The translations under genes and the position numbers were made by a program. This document shows positions 33,357 through 42,939 of a stretch of 52,475 bases of DNA, piece by piece. Position 1 is the first letter of the stretch. Each line of letters starts with the position of its first letter. This DNA comes from an uncultured Brevibacillus sp. (GTDB taxonomy: Bacteria > Bacillota > Bacilli > Brevibacillales > Brevibacillaceae), in the NCBI GenBank assembly GCA_946402065.1, contig CAMIVR010000018.1:1-52475 (forward strand), in the 5' to 3' direction. The notes under the pieces were generated by a model. That model saw only the letters and a program-made list of their open reading frames with translations, was not told the DNA's origin and ran no database searches.

Positions 33357-34502
33357 TTACAACCCGAGATTTTTGGCGATGATCGTTTTCATGATTTGAT
33401 TGGTTCCGGCGTAAATGGCTGCAACGGGTACGTCGCGGTAGCGGCGGGCAATCGGGTATTCCTCCATGTAACCGTATCCGCCGTGAAGCTGCATGCACGA
33501 GCCAGCGACTCGCTTGGCCATCTCGGTCAGCCACATTTTTGCCATCGAGACTTGCGTGACGACGTTCTGACCGGCCATATGCTTGTCGATCAAGTCATCG
33601 AGGAACGTACGCCCGATCTCAACCTCTGTCGCCAGCTCGGCAATCGTGAACTGGGTGTTTTGGAATTGGCTGATCGCCTGGCCGAACGCCTTGCGATTCT
33701 TCACGTAGTCAATGGTCATGCGCAGCATCTCTTCCGCCGCCACCTGCGCCGAGATGCCGACAATCAGCCGTTCCTGCTGGAGTTTGTCCATGAGGTAGTA
33801 GAAGCCCTTGCCTTCTTCTCCCAGCAGGTTGGCTGCGGGAACACGCGCGTCCTGGAAAATCAGCTCTGCCGTATCCTGGGCGTGCAGCCCTACTTTATCC
33901 AGTTTTTTGCCGCGGGAAAAACCCGGCGTGCCGCGTTCGACGACCAGCAGGCTGACCCCTTTGTAGCTCGGTTTGACGGCTGTATCTGTCTTGCAGGCGA
34001 CGACGATCAGATCGGCATGAATGCCATTGGTGATGAAGGTTTTCTCTCCGTTGAGGATATAGGAGTCCCCGTCACGCACCGCTGTCGTTTTGATTGCCGC
34101 CAAATCAGAGCCCGTTCCCGGTTCGGTCATGGCGATGGCGGTGATTGTTTCGCCTGTAATGCAGCGCGGCAGCCACCGCTGCTTTTGCTCCTCGGTGCCG
34201 TAGGCGTCAAGGTACGGCACGACGATGTCATTGTGCAGCCCGACTCCGACCAGGCTGGTGCCGACCCGTTCCAGCTCTTCATTCAACACCACCGAGTAGG
34301 CGAAGTCCGCATTCAGACCGCCGTACGCTTCATCGAGCCACGGGCAAAGAAACCCTTGCTCCCCGAGCTTTAGCCAGAATTCCCGCGGTATGATTCGCTC
34401 CCGTTCCCATTGGTCATAATGGGGCACCGCTTCGACAGCGAGAAATTTGCGCAGCGCCTCCCGAAAGATCAGATGTTCCGCTTTCAAATAGCTGCCAGAC
34501 AT
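33357..34502 (-). CDS. Acyl-CoA dehydrogenase (unit led by the sigma-54 promoter)
   Basis: A 381-residue flavoprotein. The family signatures AMTEPGTGSDLAAIKTTA (FAD/substrate loop) and QLHGGYGYMEEYPI (near the end) are clear. Where medium-chain enzymes have the catalytic Glu before GT, this protein reads IYAGTNQI. The base is instead offered by the Glu in LQQERLIVG, the position used by isovaleryl-CoA and long-chain dehydrogenases. This fits branched or bulky substrates. ATG 34502 follows AAAGGGG; 51 bp upstream lies a perfect -24/-12 promoter. First gene of six. Confidence 0.92.
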   Translation of the reverse strand: MSGSYLKAEHLIFREALRKFLAVEAVPHYDQWERERIIPREFWLKLGEQGFLCPWLDEAYGGLNADFAYSVVLNEELERVGTSLVGVGLHNDIVVPYLDAYGTEEQKQRWLPRCITGETITAIAMTEPGTGSDLAAIKTTAVRDGDSYILNGEKTFITNGIHADLIVVACKTDTAVKPSYKGVSLLVVERGTPGFSRGKKLDKVGLHAQDTAELIFQDARVPAANLLGEEGKGFYYLMDKLQQERLIVGISAQVAAEEMLRMTIDYVKNRKAFGQAISQFQNTQFTIAELATEVEIGRTFLDDLIDKHMAGQNVVTQVSMAKMWLTEMAKRVAGSCMQLHGGYGYMEEYPIARRYRDVPVAAIYAGTNQIMKTIIAKNLGL

Positions 34503-34552
34503 GACACTACCCCTTTCCACAATTTCCATCATCCCATTCACCGGTTACTAAT

Positions 34553-34568
34553 TGCAATTCGCGTGCCA
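34553..34568 (-). promoter_or_regulatory. Sigma-54 promoter P3 (acyl-CoA dehydrogenase operon)
   Basis: On the minus strand TGGCAC-GCGAA-TTGCA matches the -24/-12 consensus at every conserved base. It lies 51 bp before the ATG at 34502. Confidence 0.9.
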
Positions 34569-34625
34569 CTCCGGAACGCCTGCTTTCCTGTTTACAGGTG
34601 GTTGGCGTTGGAAAAACACGTCTTA

Positions 34626-34650
34626 TTTCCGGACAAAAAAGTGTCCAAAC
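34626..34650. promoter_or_regulatory. Candidate activator site for P3
   Basis: TTCCGGACA, a short A-run, and GTGTCCAAAC form a dyad (GGACA-N6-TGTCC). It is centred about 70 bp upstream of the -24 element, between the promoter and the end of the activator gene. Confidence 0.5.
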
Positions 34651-34654
34651 CGTC

Positions 34655-36739
34655 TCAATCCCGGACATCCAGTTTCTGCCTGCGCAGCTTCTCGTACAGC
34701 ACGGAGCGGCTGATTCCCAGGAGCTGCGCAGCTTTTGTCTTGTTCCCGTTTGTCTCGGCCAAGGCTTGCCGGATGGCTGTCTGCTCCGCAACCACCATCA
34801 GCTTGCCCTGCTGCTGGGCAGCCTCGGCTCCCCCCTCTCCGCCAGCTTTTTTCAGCAAATAGTCGGGCAGGTCCTCGAGTTGAATCCGGCCGTGCTCGGC
34901 AAAGACCACGGCCCGTTCCAGGACGTTTCTCAATTCGCGGACGTTTCCTGGCCAGGCGTATTCTTGCAACAGCTTTTGCACGTTCGGCTCCAGCCCTGTG
35001 ATGCTGGTCCCGCTCTGCTTGTTCAGCTCCTGGATGAACAATTCGCCGAGCAGCAAAATGTCATCTTTGCGTTTGCGCAGCGGCGGGATTTCCACCGAGA
35101 TGACATTGAGGCGGTAAAACAAATCCTGCCGGAATTGACCCAGCTCCACCATCTCTTCGAGAAAGCGGTGCGTCGCGGCGATAATGCGCACATCCACATG
35201 GATTCGTTCCGTCCCGCCCACGCGGTAGAACTCTCTTTCCTGCAGCACGCGCAACAGCTTGGCTTGCAGTGCCAAGGACATGTCGCCAACCTCATCGAGA
35301 AACAGCGTTCCGCCGTGGGCGAGGTCGAATTTGCCCAGCTTTCCTTTTTGCTTCGCGCCGGTAAATGCCCCCTCTTCATAGCCGAAAAACTCCGATTCCA
35401 GCAAATGCTCCGGAATCGCGGCGCAGTTTACGGTGACAAACGGCCCTTTATGGCGGGAGCTGCTGCTGTGAATGGCATGGGCAAACAGCTCCTTGCCGGT
35501 GCCGCTTTCGCCGCGAATGAGAATCGTGGAAGCACCTTTGGCTGCCTTGGTGACGCTTCGGATGACTTTTTCCATCTGCTCGTCTTGCGTGAAAATTTGC
35601 TCGAAGGTAAACCGGGAGCCCTCTGATTTTCGCAGTTGGGCATTGGCTGCGTTGTCCTTGTGCTCATTCGTTTCGAAACGGCGGAAACGTTCACGGACTT
35701 CCTTCAGTTGACGAAAAACGACTTTTCCTACCGCACCGATCAGCACTTCCCCCCGAAACACGGGAATGCGGTGGACGATGTAGGGAATGCCTTTTACCTC
35801 CATGAAGTCGCTGACGTCGGCAATTCCTGTTTTCAGCACCTTGGAGAGGCCCAACTGCGGCAAAAGCGAATCAATCGCTGCAAACGAAACGGCCTCGCCG
35901 TCCAATCCGAACAGCTCCAGCACAGACTGGCTGATAAACGTAATCTCCTGTTTCTCGTTGATCATCACCAGTCCATCGTAGGCATGTTCAATGACCGTTT
36001 GGAGAATGCTCTTCCATTTTTGCGCCGTTTCTAATTCTTCCGCCAGCTTCTCTACTTCCGACATCGGCTGCAGCAGAGCGATTACGCCTTCTTTTCCATT
36101 TCCCATGGGATAGCTGGAGATTCGCACGATCATTTGCTGGTCTCCCACCTGCAGCTGCCGGTGACTCTCCTTGCGGCCCTCATCCTCCTGCAACGCAAGC
36201 AAATCGTACAAATCCTGCTTCATTAGCTCAGCTTCGGTTTTCCCGAGAAATTCACACGAGCGTTTGTTGGCAAAAAGAATTTTCCGCTGATCATCCGTCA
36301 GCAAAGCTCCAAGCTGGGAAGTATCGAGGATTTCTTCCAGCTGTTCTTTTAACAGTCGCGTCTTGTGAAAAAGAGCGAAGATCACATCGGTTTTTGTAAT
36401 CAATCCGACGACGCGGCCGCTTTCGTCGAGGATGGTCCCTGTGCCGACCTCGCTGTTCCAGACAATTTGCTCCAGCTCATCGTAGCTGATCGTGATCGGG
36501 ATGGAGGCTGCGCTGCCCTTTTTTATATAAGCGGCGATCGGCGTGTCGAGTTCCTTCCCTTCGACCAGCATCTGATAAAGCGTGCTTTTGGTGAAAGCGC
36601 CGATCAGATGTCCTTCCCGATCCGTAACCGGAACGGTGTTCCACTTGAGCCGCTTGATCAGTTCAATTGCCTGGGCCAGCGAATCCTCGGCCAAGAGACA
36701 TTGATCGAGCGGCGTCATGATGTCACGCAATGCGAGCAA
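34655..36739 (-). CDS. CBS-PAS-AAA+ sigma-54-dependent activator
   Basis: A 694-residue enhancer-binding protein. Two CBS domains (about residues 5-120) come first, then a PAS domain (about 130-220) and a second PAS-like domain (about 245-340). The AAA+ domain follows with GESGTGKE (Walker A), [12 protein letters not shown] (sigma-54 contact loop) and FLDEVGDMS (Walker B). A Fis-type helix-turn-helix ends the protein ([20 protein letters not shown]). The start is TTG 36739 with AGGAGG 8 bp upstream. CBS pairs usually bind adenine nucleotides or adenosyl ligands, so energy or CoA-ester sensing is possible. It sits between the thiolase gene and the P3 operon it probably activates. Confidence 0.93.
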   Translation of the reverse strand: MLALRDIMTPLDQCLLAEDSLAQAIELIKRLKWNTVPVTDREGHLIGAFTKSTLYQMLVEGKELDTPIAAYIKKGSAASIPITISYDELEQIVWNSEVGTGTILDESGRVVGLITKTDVIFALFHKTRLLKEQLEEILDTSQLGALLTDDQRKILFANKRSCEFLGKTEAELMKQDLYDLLALQEDEGRKESHRQLQVGDQQMIVRISSYPMGNGKEGVIALLQPMSEVEKLAEELETAQKWKSILQTVIEHAYDGLVMINEKQEITFISQSVLELFGLDGEAVSFAAIDSLLPQLGLSKVLKTGIADVSDFMEVKGIPYIVHRIPVFRGEVLIGAVGKVVFRQLKEVRERFRRFETNEHKDNAANAQLRKSEGSRFTFEQIFTQDEQMEKVIRSVTKAAKGASTILIRGESGTGKELFAHAIHSSSSRHKGPFVTVNCAAIPEHLLESEFFGYEEGAFTGAKQKGKLGKFDLAHGGTLFLDEVGDMSLALQAKLLRVLQEREFYRVGGTERIHVDVRIIAATHRFLEEMVELGQFRQDLFYRLNVISVEIPPLRKRKDDILLLGELFIQELNKQSGTSITGLEPNVQKLLQEYAWPGNVRELRNVLERAVVFAEHGRIQLEDLPDYLLKKAGGEGGAEAAQQQGKLMVVAEQTAIRQALAETNGNKTKAAQLLGISRSVLYEKLRRQKLDVRD

Positions 36740-36787
36740 TGAGCTTTCCTCCTTCTATGTCAGGTACGTTTCTGCCTGCTACATGAG

Positions 36788-36818
36788 AAAGCCGGCCCCT
36801 GATCTGAGGGATACCGGC
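36788..36818 (-). terminator. Hairpin between thiolase and activator genes
   Basis: GCCGG...CCCT pairs with AGGG.CCGGC on the minus strand, followed by TTTCTC only. It is a weak terminator that may allow some read-through into the activator gene. Confidence 0.5.
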
Positions 36819-36838
36819 GAGCTGTTCATTTTTTTAAG

Positions 36839-38014
36839 CTATGCCTTTTGGTACATCGTCACCACACACGCGCCGCCGAGGCCGAGGTTGTGCTGCAGAG
36901 CGACGGAGGCTCCTTCTACCTGCCTGTCTCCGGCCTGCCCCCGCAACTGCCACACCAGCTCGGCAGACTGTGCCAGACCTGTTGCGCCCAGCGGATGCCC
37001 TTTCGACATCAGGCCGCCCGAGGGATTGACCACATATTTTCCGCCATACGTATTGTCCGCATCGCGGATGAACTTCTCCGCTCCCCCCTCCGGACACAGA
37101 CCGAGAGCTTCGTAGGTAATGACTTCGTTTGGCGTGAAGCAATCGTGCAGTTCGACCACCTGCACCCGCTCGGGACCGAATCCCGCCCGTTCGTACACCT
37201 TCTGTGCGGCTCGCCGCGTCATGTCGTAGCCGACCAGATTCATCGGGTCTTCATACGTGGCCGGGGTATCGGTAGTCATCGCTTGGGCCACGATCGTCAC
37301 AGCTCCGGTAATTCCGTGCTTGCGGGCAAATGCGTCGCTGCACACAACGGCCGCCGCCGCCCCGCACGATGGCGGGCAGGCGCACAGTCGCGTCAGGTAC
37401 GGGAACAGGACGGGGGCCGCCAGCACCTCTTCCACGGTGAGGGGAGCGCGGAAAATCGCATTGGGATTATGGGCGGCATGACTCCGCGTCTTGACTGCGA
37501 CCCGGGCGAAAATATCCGGGTTGGCTCCGTATTTTTCAATATACTGTTTGCCGCTTGATCCAAACAACCGGGGGGCAAGAGGAGCTTCCGGAGCTTCCGG
37601 CTCCAGACGTTCCAGTTGGCTGATAAAATCTTGCAGCGGCGAGGTGCGATCTTTCCACACCTCGCCCAAGGCCCCTGGCTTCATCTCTTCGAAGCCGAAA
37701 GCGAGCACGCAATCTGCCTCCCCCGACTCAATCGCCTGGCGAGCCAGGAACAATGCCGTCGAGCCCGACGAGCAGTTGTTGTTTACGTTGATGATCGGGA
37801 TTCCACTCAGTCCAATCCGGTAAAGCGCCGTCTGGCCGCAGGTGCTGTCGCCGTACACATAGCTGGCGTACGCCTGTTCAATCTCCCGGTAGTCAATGCC
37901 GGCATCCTCCAAGGCGTGAAGGACAGCCGTAGAAGCCATGATTTCATACGGCTCCTGCTGTCCCGGCTTCTTGAAAGGGATCATACCCACTCCGATAATA
38001 TTTGCTTTCGCCAT
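36839..38014 (-). CDS. SCP-x-type thiolase / acetyl-CoA acetyltransferase family
   Basis: A 391-residue thiolase of the sterol-carrier-protein-x subfamily. The nucleophilic cysteine is in NNNCSSGSTAL near residue 80. The subfamily signature VVELHDCFTPNE appears near residue 280 and the His motif MSKGHPLGATG near 340. SCP-x thiolases prefer 2-methyl-branched 3-ketoacyl-CoA and steroid or terpenoid side-chain substrates, giving propionyl-CoA or acetyl-CoA. ATG 38014 follows GAGGGAAG. A sigma-54 promoter lies 52 bp upstream, so the gene can be induced on its own. Confidence 0.9.
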   Translation of the reverse strand: MAKANIIGVGMIPFKKPGQQEPYEIMASTAVLHALEDAGIDYREIEQAYASYVYGDSTCGQTALYRIGLSGIPIINVNNNCSSGSTALFLARQAIESGEADCVLAFGFEEMKPGALGEVWKDRTSPLQDFISQLERLEPEAPEAPLAPRLFGSSGKQYIEKYGANPDIFARVAVKTRSHAAHNPNAIFRAPLTVEEVLAAPVLFPYLTRLCACPPSCGAAAAVVCSDAFARKHGITGAVTIVAQAMTTDTPATYEDPMNLVGYDMTRRAAQKVYERAGFGPERVQVVELHDCFTPNEVITYEALGLCPEGGAEKFIRDADNTYGGKYVVNPSGGLMSKGHPLGATGLAQSAELVWQLRGQAGDRQVEGASVALQHNLGLGGACVVTMYQKA

Positions 38015-38065
38015 CTTACTTCCCTCGCTTTGACATTATCGCTGATTTTTGTAAGGTATTAAAGA

Positions 38066-38081
38066 AGCAAGTAACATGCCA
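38066..38081 (-). promoter_or_regulatory. Sigma-54 promoter P2 (thiolase gene)
   Basis: On the minus strand TTGGCAT-GTTAC-TTGCTT matches the -24/-12 consensus with one change (C to T at the last base of the -24 block). It lies 52 bp before the thiolase ATG. Confidence 0.85.
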
Positions 38082-38141
38082 ACTCTTTTAACTGCTTCCT
38101 GGAGCGGTTTGCCAAATCGGACAGCAAGAAAATTGTATGGA

Positions 38142-38161
38142 TTCCGAACAACCGTACAAAC
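38142..38161. promoter_or_regulatory. Candidate activator site for P2
   Basis: TTCCGAACAACCGTACAAAC lies about 70 bp upstream of the -24 element. It shares CGAACAAC-GTACA with the site upstream of P1. A CTGTACAGTAC palindrome follows at about 38176-38186 and may be a second half of the array. Confidence 0.6.
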
Positions 38162-38197
38162 AAAGCGTCTGATTGCTGTACAGTACAAAAGTCTCTG

Positions 38198-38977
38198 CTA
38201 AAAGAACCCTTTTTCCAACACAGCTCCGCCGTCAAGCGTCACCACTTCCCCCGTCATATAGCCGGCATACGGGGAAACGATATAGCTGGCCAGGTTGGCA
38301 ATCTCCTCTACGGTCCCCAGCCTGCCCAATGGAACCCCGCCGACAACGTTCTGCACAGCCTCAGGGGAGCCGAACAACCGGTCGGCCCCGCCAGTCTCCT
38401 CGATCGGTCCAGGGGCAATCGCATTCACGCGAATGCCGTACTTGCCCCACTCGGCCGCCAGTGTCTTCGTCATCATCAGCACACCGGCCTTTGCCGAAGC
38501 GGAGTGGACGACGCCGGGATGACCGGTCCAGGCGTACGTCGCCACCATGTTCAGGATGTTCCCCTGCTTGCCCTGCTCTATCCAATGCTTGCCAACTGCC
38601 TGCGAACAGTAGAAGGTGCCGTTTAGCACGATGTTGATCACGGTGTTCCAGCCATTCACGCTCAGCTTTTCCGCCGGACAGATGAAATTGCCAGCTGCAT
38701 TGTTGACCAGTATATCGATTGCGCCAAAATGAGCGAGTGTTCGCTCGACGACGTGTCCGACTTGCTCGGGCTGTCGAACGTCACAGGGTACGACCAATAC
38801 GTCGCCGCCGCGCTCCGCGATTTCATCGGCTGCCTTTTCCAGATTTTCCTGGTTGCGGCTCGCGATTACGACCTTTGCCCCTAGCTCGGCGAACTTCAGG
38901 GCCATCCCCTTGCCCATGCCCGTAGCTCCGCCTGTAATGATCGCCACCTGATCCTGCAAGGCATTTTGCACCAGCAT
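38198..38977 (-). CDS. fadH: 2,4-dienoyl-CoA reductase-type SDR (FadH/YkuF-like)
   Basis: A 259-residue SDR closely resembling FadH (YkuF) of Bacillus. TGGATGMGKGMALKFAELG at the start, NNAAGNFICPAEKLSVNGWN in the middle and VNAIAPGPIEETGGADRLF near the end match that family block by block. It would reduce 2,4-dienoyl-CoA from unsaturated acyl chains using NADPH. ATG 38977 follows GGGGGGAGAAGG; an ATG at 39004 overlapping the carrier gene is less likely. It is the last gene of the long P1 operon, with no terminator before the P2 region. Confidence 0.9.
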   Translation of the reverse strand: MLVQNALQDQVAIITGGATGMGKGMALKFAELGAKVVIASRNQENLEKAADEIAERGGDVLVVPCDVRQPEQVGHVVERTLAHFGAIDILVNNAAGNFICPAEKLSVNGWNTVINIVLNGTFYCSQAVGKHWIEQGKQGNILNMVATYAWTGHPGVVHSASAKAGVLMMTKTLAAEWGKYGIRVNAIAPGPIEETGGADRLFGSPEAVQNVVGGVPLGRLGTVEEIANLASYIVSPYAGYMTGEVVTLDGGAVLEKGFF

Positions 38978-38996
38978 TGCCCTTCTCCCCCCTTCG

Positions 38997-39209
38997 CTAT
39001 TCAATGACGACGAGCACGTCTCCTTCGTTGACGAAATCGCCTTCGTTTACTTTCACTTCCGTTACCGTCCCGCCATTCTCTGCGGCGATGGGGATCTCCA
39101 TCTTCATTGACTCGAGAATGACGACATCCTGCCCCGCTTCAACCAAATCGCCTGGCTTGACCAGTACCTTCCATGCATTGCCTGCCATGCTTGCTGTTAC
39201 TTTGCTCAT
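38997..39209 (-). CDS. Free-standing biotin/lipoyl carrier protein
   Basis: A 70-residue single biotinyl domain. The modified lysine lies in LESMKMEIPI, and the flanking hammerhead glycines (KPGDLVEAGQD, VNEGDFVNEGD) are intact. It resembles the stand-alone carrier YngHB of Bacillus. It should carry carboxyl-biotin to the carboxyltransferase encoded first in this operon. The biotin carboxylase partner is not in the window. AGGAGGG precedes ATG 39209. Confidence 0.93.
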   Translation of the reverse strand: MSKVTASMAGNAWKVLVKPGDLVEAGQDVVILESMKMEIPIAAENGGTVTEVKVNEGDFVNEGDVLVVIE

Positions 39210-39249
39210 CTGTGCGTTTCCCTCCTGTCTGGGTATCGTGGGAATCGAC

Positions 39250-39684
39250 TCACGGCGCGCTGTTCACCATCAGCTTGATGGTGGCTGAGGCTACCGTTTC
39301 TCCCGACTGTTTTTTGATTTGCTGCCTTGCGGTAATGACACCTCTGCCCGCTTCCTTCGGTTCAATGGCCGTCACCTCCAGCTCCACATGGATCGTGTCG
39401 CCGATATAGGTAGGGTTGGTAAAGCGAACGGACTCCATGCCGTAAAAGGCGACGACGACCCCCGGCTCAAACGTGAGCAAGCCGGATGCAGCGGACAAGA
39501 CCAACAAGCCGTGGGCGATGCGCTGCCCAAACGGAGTCTTGGCCGCAAAGGTCGCGTCCGTATGCAGAGGATACCAGTCGCCGCTGAAGGCGGCGAACAT
39601 GACCAGGTCGGTCTCGGTTATGGTCCGGCCCTTGGATGTCCATGTTTCGCCCACTTCGTACTGTTCTATATATTTCGAAAACAT
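39250..39684 (-). CDS. MaoC-family acyl-CoA hydratase
   Basis: A 144-residue hot-dog protein. The catalytic motif SGDWYPLHTD near residue 35 and QRIAHGLLVLS thereafter are those of (R)-specific enoyl-CoA hydratases and mesaconyl/methylmalyl-type MaoC enzymes. GGAGGAAAA precedes ATG 39684. A 115-bp gap separates it from the ligase gene upstream, containing a possible attenuator. Confidence 0.88.
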   Translation of the reverse strand: MFSKYIEQYEVGETWTSKGRTITETDLVMFAAFSGDWYPLHTDATFAAKTPFGQRIAHGLLVLSAASGLLTFEPGVVVAFYGMESVRFTNPTYIGDTIHVELEVTAIEPKEAGRGVITARQQIKKQSGETVASATIKLMVNSAP

Positions 39685-39729
39685 CGCCTGTTTTCCTCCT
39701 TTCCATCCGATTGAACAATTGCCACAGAT

Positions 39730-39797
39730 TCTGAAAAAATACGAAGGGGCCTCCGGCGAGAAACAAACAGGGCTGTGATGTGGCCAGCCCCCTCTGG
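39730..39797 (-). terminator. Possible intra-operon attenuator
   Basis: On the minus strand GAGGGGGC can pair with GGCCCCTTC with a mismatch, and TATTTTTTC follows. It would reduce expression of the last three genes of the P1 operon. Weak evidence. Confidence 0.3.
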
Positions 39798-39799
39798 TG

Positions 39800-41374
39800 T
39801 TAGCCTTGTGTCGGAGCGTAGTGGCCGGCGTACTGTTCGCGCAACAGGTTCTTCTGGATTTTTCCCGTCGCCGTCAGCGGGAACTGCTGCAAAAAGATCA
39901 CCGCCTTGGGCACCTCGAATCCGGCCAGTTCCCGTCTGCAGTGCTCGAGAATCTCCTCGGCGTCAACCTCCTTGCCCGGCTGAACCGTGACAAATGCGGT
40001 TATCGCCTCACCCCAGCGCTCATGGGGCAAACCGACCACCGCTGCATTGGCGATGCACTGCTGCTTGAGGAGGATGCTTTCGATTTTTATCGACGGCACA
40101 TTTTCGCCGCCCGTTTTGATCATATCCTTTTTGCGGTCGACGAACAGAAGCTGCCCGTCCTGATCGAACACGCCCAAATCTCCCGTGTGGTGCCAGCCGA
40201 ATTTTTGCGCTTCAGCGGTCGCTTCAGCGTTTTTCCAATAGCCCTTCATCACGGTGGGGCCACGGTGGACAATCTCGCCAATCTGCCCGTGCTCAAGCAG
40301 GTTGCCTTCGTCGTCCATAATCGCCGTATCCACTGCCACTGCCGAGACACCCCAGTAAGAGCCAAAGCGCCGCAGCTGCTCCTCCGGCTTGAAAAACATC
40401 GTCCCCGGATACATCTCGGTCTGTCCCGTTCCGAGCGCAAACCGCGCCTCGAAGCGATCGATCGCCCGCCGCAGGGTATCCTCATCCATCGGAGTCATTG
40501 CATACATACAATAGCGCAACGAGGAGAGGTCCTTGTTCGCTACCTCGGGATGGTTCAGCATCGCTCGATACATCACCGGCAGTGCGAACATCCAGGTAAT
40601 TTTTTCCCGTTCCACCGTTTCCGCAAAAGTAACCGGATCAAAGCCGCGCAGCACCACCGCCGTCGCCCCGACATGCAGGATGGAGGCCGTCATGCAGTGC
40701 TGTGCGCAGTGAAACAGCGGCATCATCGTGGTGGCGACGTCTTCCTTGGACAGCTCCACTTCAATGATGCTGCTCAATGTGGCGATATAGACGGACAGGT
40801 GGGTTTGCATCACGCCCTTGGGCCTTGAGGTGGTGCCGCTCGTATACATGATCAGGGCGAGATCGTCTTGATGAATGTCTACGGCAGGTTCAGCCGCAGG
40901 TTGGTTTTCGAGCGCTTCCGCAAGGGTGATGGCGTGTCCGGCAGCTCCTGTCTGGCCGAGCGGAACCGTCACGATATCAGGCAGTTCCGCCACAGTCGGA
41001 ATCGCCGCCAGTTTGGCGTAAACCAGATCATCGGCCACAAGCAGACTGGCTTCGGAATGCTGCAGGATGTACTCGATATCGCTTGGCGCAAGCAGCGGGT
41101 TGACCGGAACCCAGACTAGCCCGGCCTTGGCGATCCCGTACATGACCACCAGGTACTCCAGCGAATTCTGGCAGACACAAGCGACCCGCTCACCCGGCTG
41201 TAAATCCCGCGAAAGCAAATAATTGGCAAACTGATTGCAGGCGTGATCGAGTTCGCGGTAGGTGATGCGTTTTGTTCCGTCCACCACGGCGACCTTGCCG
41301 GGGTAGCGGGAAGCCGCTCGGCGGATGATGTCGCCGACTGCGATGCGGTTGATGCATGTTGACGCGTGAGCCAT
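39800..41374 (-). CDS. Acyl-CoA synthetase (AMP-forming), third ligase of the tandem trio
   Basis: A 524-residue adenylate-forming ligase. Motifs: IMYTSGTTSRPKGVMQTH, LGTGQTEMYPG, GWHHTGDLG and GKIQKNLLR with the catalytic lysine. The second motif differs from the usual YGxTE, suggesting a different acyl pocket from its neighbours. I use ATG 41374 because AGGAGGA lies just before it; ATG 41392 lacks a site. It is 38 bp downstream of the next ligase gene. Confidence 0.9.
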   Translation of the reverse strand: MAHASTCINRIAVGDIIRRAASRYPGKVAVVDGTKRITYRELDHACNQFANYLLSRDLQPGERVACVCQNSLEYLVVMYGIAKAGLVWVPVNPLLAPSDIEYILQHSEASLLVADDLVYAKLAAIPTVAELPDIVTVPLGQTGAAGHAITLAEALENQPAAEPAVDIHQDDLALIMYTSGTTSRPKGVMQTHLSVYIATLSSIIEVELSKEDVATTMMPLFHCAQHCMTASILHVGATAVVLRGFDPVTFAETVEREKITWMFALPVMYRAMLNHPEVANKDLSSLRYCMYAMTPMDEDTLRRAIDRFEARFALGTGQTEMYPGTMFFKPEEQLRRFGSYWGVSAVAVDTAIMDDEGNLLEHGQIGEIVHRGPTVMKGYWKNAEATAEAQKFGWHHTGDLGVFDQDGQLLFVDRKKDMIKTGGENVPSIKIESILLKQQCIANAAVVGLPHERWGEAITAFVTVQPGKEVDAEEILEHCRRELAGFEVPKAVIFLQQFPLTATGKIQKNLLREQYAGHYAPTQG

Positions 41375-41412
41375 CTGCTTATTCCTCCTCACATGGAAAT
41401 AAGTGCCTTACG

Positions 41413-42939
41413 CTAGTTGTCAACTGTCGTTCGCGAGCTGCGGAGTACGGTTTTCAATACTTTTCCGGTTGTATTGCGCGGCAGGGCAGCAACCAGTTCT
41501 ACGTATTTGGGGATCTTGAAGCGGGCAAGCTTCCCCTCGCAGAAGGTGCGCAGCTCTTCTGGCGTCAGCGGTTGGCTCTCGTCCTTCAGCGCGACGAACG
41601 CTTTGACCGACTCGCCCCATATCTCATCCGGCACCCCGATGACCGCCGCTTCGCGAATGTTCGGATGGCGGAACAGCACCTGCTCCACCTCGGCTGAATA
41701 GACATTCTCCCCGCCCGTAATCACCATGTCTTTTTTGCGGTCGACAATGTACAGAAAGCCCTCCTCATCCATTCGCGCCAGATCACCGGTATGGAACCAC
41801 CCGCCCGACAGCGCTTCCCGGGTTGCTTCCGGCTTGTTCCAATAGCCCGCCATGACGTTTGGTCCCCGTACCAGCAGCTCGCCTACCGCTCCGGCGGCCA
41901 CATCCTTGCCCTTGTCGTCGACGATCCGCACATCGACATGCTGCAGCGGCTTGCCGACAGAGCCATTTTTGCGGGCGGCGTTCGGGGCATCGAGAATGCA
42001 GACGCAGGGTGCGGTTTCCGTCAGGCCAAAGCCTTCGTAAAACGGAATGGCTCTTTTTTGGAAAAATTCAATCACGGTAATCGGACAGGTGGCTCCCCCG
42101 GAAATATTCAAGCGCAGTGATTCCAGTGAATATTGTTCAAAATCCGGCAGGTGAGTGATCGCCAACCACATGGCGGGAACGAGAAACAGGCTGCTGATCT
42201 TCTCCTGGGCAATCGTCTCCAGTACCCGCCGGGGGTCAAACTGGTCGTGAATCACCACCGTTCCCCCGACATACAGAAGCGGTGTGGTCAAAATGCTCAT
42301 CGCCCCGATATGAAACAGCGGCGCTACCGAGAGCGTGCTGTCGCTCTTTGAAATCGACAGTTCGATCAACGCGTTCACGGCATTCCACTGGGTGTTGGCG
42401 TGGGTCAGCAGTGTTCCCTTCGGTCGTCCGGTCGTACCGGAGGTGTACATCATCATGTGAACGTCCTCCAGGCCGACATCACAATCCGGTTCGTCGGTTG
42501 AGTGGTCATCGATTAGCGCTTCGTAATGCACCTCATCCTCCGCAGGGGCGTCGCCAACATGGACCAGCAGCTGCTGTCGCGCGTTGCGGGATGCCGCCAA
42601 CGCCGTCTGCCGAAAGGGCGCCGAATAAAGAAACACGCGGGAGCTGGCATCATTCAAAATGTAAGCCACTTCCTCCGGGCTTAGGCGGAAATTGATCGGA
42701 ACGAAGATCGCTCCCAATTTGGCGCAAGCAAACATGCCCTCCATTAATTCATTTCCATTTAACAACAGTGCAGCTACCCGATCTCCCTTGCGCACACCCA
42801 GCTGAACCAGTCCGTGGGCGAGCGCGTTCACCCGCTGGTTGAGCTGGTGGTAAGTCAGTCGCCGATCCTTGTAAACAAGTGCAAGCTTGTCGCCAATTCG
42901 TTCACCGTGTTTCGTCAGCCAGGAGCCGATCCCTTTCAT
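41413..42939 (-). CDS. Acyl-CoA synthetase (AMP-forming), second ligase of the tandem trio
   Basis: A 508-residue ligase. Motifs: MMYTSGTTGRPKGTLLTH, EGFGLTETAP, GWFHTGDLA and NTTGKVLKTVLR. ATG 42939 follows GGGGGACAG and lies inside the 3' end of the preceding ligase gene (38-bp overlap), so the two are translationally coupled. Activates an organic acid to its CoA ester; the chain type is not visible. Confidence 0.92.
   Translation of the reverse strand: MKGIGSWLTKHGERIGDKLALVYKDRRLTYHQLNQRVNALAHGLVQLGVRKGDRVAALLLNGNELMEGMFACAKLGAIFVPINFRLSPEEVAYILNDASSRVFLYSAPFRQTALAASRNARQQLLVHVGDAPAEDEVHYEALIDDHSTDEPDCDVGLEDVHMMMYTSGTTGRPKGTLLTHANTQWNAVNALIELSISKSDSTLSVAPLFHIGAMSILTTPLLYVGGTVVIHDQFDPRRVLETIAQEKISSLFLVPAMWLAITHLPDFEQYSLESLRLNISGGATCPITVIEFFQKRAIPFYEGFGLTETAPCVCILDAPNAARKNGSVGKPLQHVDVRIVDDKGKDVAAGAVGELLVRGPNVMAGYWNKPEATREALSGGWFHTGDLARMDEEGFLYIVDRKKDMVITGGENVYSAEVEQVLFRHPNIREAAVIGVPDEIWGESVKAFVALKDESQPLTPEELRTFCEGKLARFKIPKYVELVAALPRNTTGKVLKTVLRSSRTTVDN

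Noticed and set aside
32949-34373. 474-codon open frame on the plus strand
   Set aside because: Antisense to the acyl-CoA dehydrogenase and dehydratase genes, whose motifs are unambiguous.
34626-34650. Rho-independent terminator for the activator gene
   Set aside because: The T-run lies in the loop, not after the stem; a protein site fits better.
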